From Thioalkalivibrio sp. ALJ16 (GTDB taxonomy: Bacteria > Pseudomonadota > Gammaproteobacteria > Ectothiorhodospirales > Ectothiorhodospiraceae): 64,000 bases of DNA. The position numbers and the translations under genes were made by a program. The stretch's first letter is position 1; every line of letters starts with the position of its first letter. This document shows, in pieces, positions 58,350 through 64,000 of the stretch. Below the pieces are notes generated by a model. It made no database searches and was not told where the DNA came from. It saw nothing but the letters and a program-made list of their open reading frames with translations. Location of the stretch: contig NZ_KB898039.1 in assembly GCF_000377345.1 (NCBI RefSeq), positions 62,001 to 126,000 of the forward strand, given 5' to 3'.

Positions 58350-61109
58350 ATGGCCGAGACCTCCGAACCCACCGACTCGGGCGAGACCCGTGAAGCCCCC
58401 GCATGGCACAGCCGAAATGCGGAGGAAGCGCTCGAGCACTGGGATTCCACGCGTTCGGGTCTGACGGCCGCCACGGCCGAAGAGCGTCTGGCCCACTACG
58501 GGCCCAACCAGTTGCGCCCGCCCGAACGGGCCGGTGTGGTCCGGCGCTTCCTGCGCCATTTCCATAATGTCCTGATCTACATCCTGCTGGTCGCGGCGCT
58601 GGGGACGGCGCTGCTGGGGCACTGGGTGGATACCGGCGTGATCCTGGCCGTGGTCCTGATCAACACGCTGATCGGCTTTGTGCAGGAGGGCAAGGCGGAG
58701 AAGGCGCTGGATGCCATCCGGCGCATGCTGTCCCCGCGTGCGCTGGTCACCCGCGAGGGCGAGCGTCGCGAGATCCCGGCCGAGGAACTGGTACCCGGCG
58801 ATATCGTGCACCTGCAGGCCGGTGACCGGGTTCCCGCCGACCTGCGGCTGTTCGAGACCAAGAACCTGCGCCTGGAAGAGGCGGTCCTGACCGGCGAGTC
58901 GGTAGCGGTAGAAAAGGATACCGCCGCGGTGGAACGGGAGGCGGACCTCGGGGATCGCCGCAGTATGGCCTTCTCCGGGACGCTGGTGGCCTTTGGCCGT
59001 GGCGCCGGCGTTGTCGTGGCCACCGGCGAGCATACCGAGATCGGACGCATCTCCACCATGCTTGGCGAGGTCGAGGGGCTGGAGACGCCGCTGGTCCGAC
59101 AGATGGAACAGTTCGGTCACTGGCTGGCGGCCGTGATCGTGGTCATCGCGGCGGCGACTTTTGCCTTCGGCTACTGGATTCGGAGCTATCCGCTGGACGA
59201 GATGTTCCTCGCGGCGGCGAGCCTGGCGGTGTCCACCATCCCGGAGGGCCTGCCGGCCATCATGACCATCGCGCTGGCCATCGGGGTGCAGAAGATGGCG
59301 CGGCGCAATGCGATCATCCGGCGCCTGCCGGCGGTGGAGACCCTGGGGTCGGTCTCGGCCATCTGCTCCGACAAGACCGGCACGCTCACCCGCAACGAGA
59401 TGACGGCGCAGACCCTGCGCACGGCCACCCGCGAGATCCTCGTTGGCGGCGTGGGCTATGCGCCGCTGGGGCAGTTTTCCGAGGACGAGCGCGATATTGA
59501 CCCGGACGAGGACCCGCTGTTGTGCGAGGTGTTGCGGGCGGGGCTCCTGTGCAATGACGCCCGGCTCTACCAGAAGGATGGCGACTGGGTCATGGAGGGG
59601 GATCCCACCGAGGGCGCCCTGATTACCCTGGCGCAAAAGGCCGGGCTGGACCCGCGCCTGGAAGGCGAACGCCTGCCGCGCACCGACGTGATCCCGTTCG
59701 AGTCGGATCATCGCTACATGGCGACCCTGCACCACGACCACGACGGTCACGCCTGCATCTTCCTGAAAGGGGCGCCCGAGCGCGTGCTGGAGCTTTGCAG
59801 CGAGCAGCAGGTAGATGGCGAGACCCGCGAGGCGCTGGATGGCGAGCGCTGGCACGCCGCCATGGAGGCCGTGGCGGCCCGCGGGCAGCGTCTGCTGGCC
59901 GTGGCGGTGCGCGACACCGAATCCGATCGCGGCGAGCTGCGCTTCGATGATGTCGAGGCCGGCGGTTTTACCCTGCTCGCCCTGCTGGGGATTATCGACC
60001 CGCCACGCGATGAGGCGATCCGCGCGGTGGCCGAGTGTCGCGCGGCCGGAATCGACGTCAAGATGATCACCGGCGACCACCTGGCGACCGCCCGGGCGAT
60101 CGGCGAGCAGCTGGGCCTGGGCCGCGACGCCGAGGCGCGGTCCGGTCACGAGCTGGATGCCCTGGACGAGACGGCGCTGGCCGATGTCGCGGAACGTACG
60201 GACGTCTTTGCCCGGACCTCGCCGGAACACAAGCTGCGGCTGGTGCGGGCCCTGCAGCAGGGCGGGCGCATCGTGGCGATGACTGGCGACGGGGTGAACG
60301 ATGCCCCGGCGCTGAAGCGGGCGGATGTCGGTGTGGCGATGGGCGGCAAGGGGACCGAGGCGGCCAAAGAGGCCTCCGAGATGGTCCTGGCGGACGACAA
60401 TTTCGCCTCCATCGCGCATGCGGTGGAGGAGGGTCGGACGGTCTACGACAACATCCGCAAGGCCATCCTGCACATGCTGCCGACCAACGCCGGGCAGTCG
60501 CTGACCATCATGATGGCGATCCTGATGGGGCTGGCGTTGCCGCTGACGCCGGTGCAGGTGCTGTGGGTCAACATGGTGACCTCGGTGACCCTGGCCATGG
60601 CGCTGGCCTTCGAGCGCGCCGAGCCGGGCGTGATGCAGCGCCCGCCACGGGCACCGGATGCCCCGCTGCTGTCCGGCTTTCTGCTCTGGCGGATCCCGTT
60701 CGTGGCGCTGCTGCTGTGGGCGGGCACCTTCGGTCACTTCGTCTACATGGAGACCGTGGCCGGGGTTGCCGACGAGATCGCGCGCACCGTGGCGATCAAT
60801 ACCCTGGTCGCGGGACAAGCCTTCTACCTGCTGAACCTGCGTCTGATCCATCAACCGGTGCTGCCGGGCGGCGAGCTGTTCCGCTCGCGCGCGATGTGGC
60901 TGGCCATCGGCGTACTGGTTCTGCTGCAGCTGGCGTTCACCTACGTGCCCGTAATGCACACCCTGTTCGGGACCACCGCCATCGGTGCGGACGACTGGGC
61001 GCGCATCCTGGCCTTCGGCCTGGCGGTGTTCGTGATCGTGGAGCTGGAGAAGCTGGTGGTACGCCAGGTGCTGGCCCGACGCCGAGGGGTGGCGCTACAG
61101 GCCGTCTAG
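58350..61109 (+). CDS. P2-type cation-transporting ATPase
   Basis: A 919-residue P-type ATPase of the P2 class. The actuator motif is LTGESVAVEK, the phosphorylation site is SDKTGTLTRNEM, and the hinge is MTGDGVNDAPALK. The M4 helix has VSTIPEGLPA, typical of Ca2+ or Na+/K+-like pumps, and the C-terminal helices include WVNMVTSVTLAMALAFERAE. The N-terminal cation-ATPase domain is present (GLTAATAEERLAHYGPNQL). No heavy-metal-binding CxxC domain is present. A Ca2+ or Na+ substrate is plausible, and an export role would suit a saline habitat, but it is not proven. ATG 58350 is used with a weak AGGG upstream. Confidence 0.9.
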   Translation: MAETSEPTDSGETREAPAWHSRNAEEALEHWDSTRSGLTAATAEERLAHYGPNQLRPPERAGVVRRFLRHFHNVLIYILLVAALGTALLGHWVDTGVILAVVLINTLIGFVQEGKAEKALDAIRRMLSPRALVTREGERREIPAEELVPGDIVHLQAGDRVPADLRLFETKNLRLEEAVLTGESVAVEKDTAAVEREADLGDRRSMAFSGTLVAFGRGAGVVVATGEHTEIGRISTMLGEVEGLETPLVRQMEQFGHWLAAVIVVIAAATFAFGYWIRSYPLDEMFLAAASLAVSTIPEGLPAIMTIALAIGVQKMARRNAIIRRLPAVETLGSVSAICSDKTGTLTRNEMTAQTLRTATREILVGGVGYAPLGQFSEDERDIDPDEDPLLCEVLRAGLLCNDARLYQKDGDWVMEGDPTEGALITLAQKAGLDPRLEGERLPRTDVIPFESDHRYMATLHHDHDGHACIFLKGAPERVLELCSEQQVDGETREALDGERWHAAMEAVAARGQRLLAVAVRDTESDRGELRFDDVEAGGFTLLALLGIIDPPRDEAIRAVAECRAAGIDVKMITGDHLATARAIGEQLGLGRDAEARSGHELDALDETALADVAERTDVFARTSPEHKLRLVRALQQGGRIVAMTGDGVNDAPALKRADVGVAMGGKGTEAAKEASEMVLADDNFASIAHAVEEGRTVYDNIRKAILHMLPTNAGQSLTIMMAILMGLALPLTPVQVLWVNMVTSVTLAMALAFERAEPGVMQRPPRAPDAPLLSGFLLWRIPFVALLLWAGTFGHFVYMETVAGVADEIARTVAINTLVAGQAFYLLNLRLIHQPVLPGGELFRSRAMWLAIGVLVLLQLAFTYVPVMHTLFGTTAIGADDWARILAFGLAVFVIVELEKLVVRQVLARRRGVALQAV

Positions 61110-61164
61110 ACAGGGGACAGGCGCGCTTGCAGTGGGAGCGGTGCTGCCCTTGCGCGTGGCGGGA

Positions 61165-63240
61165 TCAGGCGGCGGTGAAGGCGGTGCGCAGCAGCTCAGT
61201 GGCCTGTTCGGCCGCGACCGGCGGCGAGTAGTGATAGCCCTGGGCGCGGGTGCAGCCGAGGGCGCGCAGTGTGGCGGCGTGGGTGCGGCTCTCCACGCCC
61301 TCGGCCACGGCCTCCAGTCCGAGGTTGCGCGCCATGTGGATGACGGTCTGTACCAGGCGCTGGCTGTATTCGTCGCGGTCGAGGCCGGCGACGAAGCTGC
61401 GATCGATCTTGAGAATGTCCAGCGGCAGCCGGTGCAGGTAGCTGAGCGACGAATACCCGGTGCCGAAGTCGTCCATTGCCAGCTGAATGCCGAGGGCCTT
61501 CAGGCGGCGCAGGGTCTCGATGAGTTCGTCGAGATTCCCGAGCGTGGCGGTCTCGGTGATCTCCAGCCGAACCTGGGTCGGCGGTGCGCCCGTGGCGTCA
61601 AGGATGCCCCGGACCTCGCCGACCAGTTCCGGGCGGGTCAGCTGGCGCGGGGACAGGTTGGTGCTGATGGTCAGCATCGCGTCCGGGTAGTCCGCGTGCC
61701 ACTGTGCGAGCTGACGGCAGGCGGTGCGCAGCACCTGCAGGTCGATCCGGTGGATCAGGCCGGCATCCTCGGCAATACCGATGAAGGCGTCTGGGGCGAC
61801 CAGTCCCCCTTCACGCGGCCAGCGCACCAGGGCCTCAAAGCCGGTGATGCCGTCCTGGCTAAGGGACATGATGGGCTGGTAGTGCACGATGAATTCGCCG
61901 CGCTCCACTGCATGGCGCAGGTCGGTCTCCAGTGCCAGGCTTTGCAGGGCCTGGGTCTGCATGCCGGGGTCGCAGAATTCGCAGCGCGCCTTGCCCAGGG
62001 ATTTTGCGCGATACATGGCCATGTCCGCCTCGCGCATCAGATCGTCCGGAGTGGTGCGGCCCGGGGGCTGCGGCGCATCCGACGCCTGGGCTCCCTGCTG
62101 CGGACAGGTGCGGCCGTAGGGGCGCGTGGCGATGCCGATGCTGACGGTGACGTAGACATCCTGCCCGGCAATGGAGAACGGCTCGTGCAGCACGGACTGC
62201 AGGCGCTCCGCCACACGCAGGGCATCCGCGGGCTCGTTCAGGCCTTCCAGCAGGATGGTGAACTCGTCGCCGCCCAGGCGTGCGAGGGTGTCGTCCGGAC
62301 GCGGCGTCGACTCGCCCTGCGGGCGCGAGACGGTGTCGTTGCTGCGCAGCGCGCTCAGCAGGCGCTGGCCCACACGCACCAGCAGTTCGTCCCCGGCCGG
62401 ATGTCCCAGGCTGTCGTTCACGACCTTGAAGCGGTCGATATCCACGAACAGAACCGCAAACAGGTTGAAGGGGTCGCGGGCGGCGCGGGCGATGGCGTGG
62501 GTCAGACGATCATGAAACAGGCGGCGGTTCGGCAGGCCCGTCAGCTGGTCGTGCGAGGCGTTATGTAGCAGGTGCTCCTCGTGGCGGTTGCGCTCGATCA
62601 CGCGACCCAGCTGCACGCCGATCTGCCACATCAGCCACAGCAGGTCGGGGTCCGTCTCGGTGGGTTTGGTGGCGAAGAACTCGAGGACGCAGGCGACCTC
62701 GGAGCCGACCATCACCGGGAAGGCAAAGCCCGAGCGCAGACCGCTGGAGGTGGCCTGCGGCGCGCGCGGGAAGTTGTCGTCGTTGGCCAGATCCTCGATC
62801 CAGGCCGGTTCGCCGTTGTCCAGGACCCGGCCGGGGAGGCCCTGGCCGATGGCGAAGGACATGTCCTCGGTGCACTCGCGAAACGCTGTGAACGGCTGTG
62901 TGGAGGCCAGATGCCAGATGCCGGTCGGAGTCAGTTCGCTGGCGCCGCTGTGCTCGTTCTGCCGGGCCAGGTAGGCATGCCCGACCGGCCAGTCAAGGTA
63001 GCCACCGATGGCGGTCAGCGCGGCCCGCAGCACATGCGCGATGGAGTCCGACTGGTTGGCGGTGGAGGCAATGGTGTTGAGCAGCTCGATCTGCTGCTGC
63101 TTGGCGTAGATGTCCTGCAGACGGTCCTCGGCCAGCGCCTCGGCGCGTCGCCGCGCCTCGCGCTCGCGCTCCACCAGCCCCTGCAGCCGTTCCCGTTCGA
63201 CCTCCGGTGCACTGCACCGAGCATGCCGCTTCACACGCAC
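61165..63240 (-). CDS. GAF-GGDEF-EAL cyclic-di-GMP protein
   Basis: A 691-residue cytoplasmic signalling protein. Residues 5-40 form a coiled coil, then comes a GAF domain (about 50-215) with GQGLPGRVLDNGEPAWIEDL, GGDEF (about 235-410) and EAL (about 435-685). The GGDEF site RLGGDEFTILL is intact with RPDD five residues before it, the inhibitory site. The EAL keeps FEALVRWPRE, EITETATL, DDFGTGYSSLSYL and AEGVESR, so both activities could work. The GGDEF domain has a 10-residue insert near SRPQGESTPRPDD. It is the second hybrid of this kind in the window. Confidence 0.93.
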   Translation of the reverse strand: MRVKRHARCSAPEVERERLQGLVEREREARRRAEALAEDRLQDIYAKQQQIELLNTIASTANQSDSIAHVLRAALTAIGGYLDWPVGHAYLARQNEHSGASELTPTGIWHLASTQPFTAFRECTEDMSFAIGQGLPGRVLDNGEPAWIEDLANDDNFPRAPQATSSGLRSGFAFPVMVGSEVACVLEFFATKPTETDPDLLWLMWQIGVQLGRVIERNRHEEHLLHNASHDQLTGLPNRRLFHDRLTHAIARAARDPFNLFAVLFVDIDRFKVVNDSLGHPAGDELLVRVGQRLLSALRSNDTVSRPQGESTPRPDDTLARLGGDEFTILLEGLNEPADALRVAERLQSVLHEPFSIAGQDVYVTVSIGIATRPYGRTCPQQGAQASDAPQPPGRTTPDDLMREADMAMYRAKSLGKARCEFCDPGMQTQALQSLALETDLRHAVERGEFIVHYQPIMSLSQDGITGFEALVRWPREGGLVAPDAFIGIAEDAGLIHRIDLQVLRTACRQLAQWHADYPDAMLTISTNLSPRQLTRPELVGEVRGILDATGAPPTQVRLEITETATLGNLDELIETLRRLKALGIQLAMDDFGTGYSSLSYLHRLPLDILKIDRSFVAGLDRDEYSQRLVQTVIHMARNLGLEAVAEGVESRTHAATLRALGCTRAQGYHYSPPVAAEQATELLRTAFTAA

Positions 63241-63451
63241 CCCCGCAGGGCGACGCGATTTCTCTCCGCTCGAGCGTCATGCATGGGCCACCCCTGGCCG
63301 TTCCCGTGTCGAATGCGTTCCCTGACATCCGGCAGGATGCCGCGCACTTCAGATAGAGACGCCGGTTCTCGGATTCCAATTCCGTGTGGATTCTAGAGAA
63401 AGCCCTGAATCGACGTACGCATTCGCGTTGGCAGCGTGCGGCGCGGGTGCG

Positions 63452-64000
63452 TCAGTCGTCGCGGTGCGTGACCCAGGGTTCGCCCATCTCCCGTTCCCAG
63501 TCTTCCTGGGTCGGGTGGTTGCGGTCGTAGCGTATCCAGGCCTCGAAGATCTCGTCCGGCCAGTGCGACTGCAGCCAGGCAATGATGGCCTCGGCATCGC
63601 GTTCGGACAGGGTGTCCTCAAAGCTCGGCATGGCCCCGCCGCGGGCCTCGGCCCCGTAGCGGATCATATCCCTGAGTTGCCAGTACGGGTGATGCCAGGT
63701 GTGGGCACTGCCGTCCAGCGGCGGGGGCGGCAGGGTGCCATCGGGATTGCGCTGACGCCAGTTTTCGGCGCCCTCGCGCTGTTCCCCGTGGCAGGCCGCG
63801 CAATGGAGCTGATACAGGCGTTCGCCGCGCTGCAGGATTTCCGGGTCGGTTGTGCGCTGGTGGTGCTCGGGTGTCCCGGGACCGCCACCGAAACCGTCGC
63901 AGCCGGTGAGTCCGGCGACTGCCAGGCCCAGGATCAGTACCAGGGCTGAGGCGTGGGCCCCGGGGGCGCGTCCGAAGCGGTGCCAGGCGTGACTGGACAT
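63452..64000 (-). CDS. Class I cytochrome c lipoprotein
   Basis: A 182-residue c-type cytochrome. The hydrophobic leader ends with a lipobox-like LTGC (Cys34), so it may be lipid-anchored. The haem site is CAACH (residues 67-71), and a Met ligand candidate is in GGAMPSFEDTLSERDAEAI, as in class I cytochromes. The C-terminal tail is long and acidic (WPDEIFEAWIRYDRN). It would carry electrons in the periplasm. The ATG lies exactly at the window end, so an upstream neighbour cannot be judged; the gene itself seems complete. Confidence 0.85.
   Translation of the reverse strand: MSSHAWHRFGRAPGAHASALVLILGLAVAGLTGCDGFGGGPGTPEHHQRTTDPEILQRGERLYQLHCAACHGEQREGAENWRQRNPDGTLPPPPLDGSAHTWHHPYWQLRDMIRYGAEARGGAMPSFEDTLSERDAEAIIAWLQSHWPDEIFEAWIRYDRNHPTQEDWEREMGEPWVTHRDD

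Noticed and set aside
61120-61150. A further REP-like copy after the P-type ATPase
   Set aside because: Only GTGGGAGCGGTGCTGCC resembles the arm; the inverted partner and core are missing.

Overview
This 64 kb window is a GC-rich bacterial chromosome segment, most likely from a halophilic or haloalkaliphilic gammaproteobacterium of the Ectothiorhodospiraceae / Thioalkalivibrio kind. That placement is inferred from a Tat-exported high-potential iron-sulfur protein (HiPIP), a PutP-type sodium/proline symporter, a BCCT betaine-type transporter, PilS-PilR, KatG, DUF3634 and PP0621-family proteins and two hybrid GGDEF-EAL proteins. There are no rRNA or tRNA genes that I can see, no CRISPR array, no transposase and no phage genes. 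It reads as core and flexible chromosome peppered with short palindromic repeats.

Layout. 1-9.9 kb: tail of putP, a GIY-YIG protein, the first DUF3634 protein, an Ala/Gln/Pro-rich hypothetical, an exported glutathione peroxidase, a large ankyrin-repeat lipoprotein, small lipoproteins, a coupled pirin / FMN-reductase pair preceded by a decayed second pirin, and the second DUF3634 protein. 10-13.7 kb: an Acg-type nitroreductase and four unrecognised membrane or exported proteins in one minus-strand run. 13.9-16.8 kb: a stand-alone molybdopterin oxidoreductase closely followed by an ATP-grasp-like protein. 17.2-22.7 kb: BCCT transporter, katG with an OxyR-like upstream site, and corA. 22.8-27 kb: universal stress protein with an Smr-domain protein, patatin-like lipase between two REP-like repeats, a PEBP-like protein and a PfkB kinase. 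27.4-32.8 kb: an ABC exporter set (small membrane peptide, ATPase, FtsX-type permease, then a HlyD-type adaptor) split by a 0.74 kb inverted-repeat element. 32.8-39.2 kb: hrpB, a small membrane protein, pilR-pilS and a PP0621 protein. 39.3-45.6 kb: central carbon genes ppc, glgA and pgi. 45.6-53.6 kb: exported DUF151-PDZ protein, methyltransferase, DUF3617 protein, a matrixin-like protease with an inserted coiled coil, a FadL-type porin, small membrane proteins, mltF and a queuosine-tRNA mannosyltransferase homologue. 53.6-64 kb: a 1073-residue PAS-GGDEF-EAL protein, HiPIP, a small beta-barrel protein, a P2-type ATPase, a GAF-GGDEF-EAL protein and a cytochrome c.

How they may fit together. 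Osmoadaptation (PutP, BCCT), oxidative stress defence (KatG, glutathione peroxidase, FMN reductase) and cation homeostasis (CorA, P-type ATPase) suit a saline oxidising habitat. HiPIP and the cytochrome c belong to periplasmic electron transfer. ppc, glgA and pgi connect C4 metabolism, glycogen storage and hexose interconversion. PilSR and the two cyclic-di-GMP proteins point to surface behaviour. No single spectacular new system is evident. The best candidates for something undescribed are the molybdoenzyme / ATP-grasp-like pair, the unrecognised membrane-protein cluster at 11.2-13.7 kb, the coiled-coil matrixin, and the inverted-repeat element inside the ABC exporter locus. All functions are assigned by reading motifs only; no search was run.
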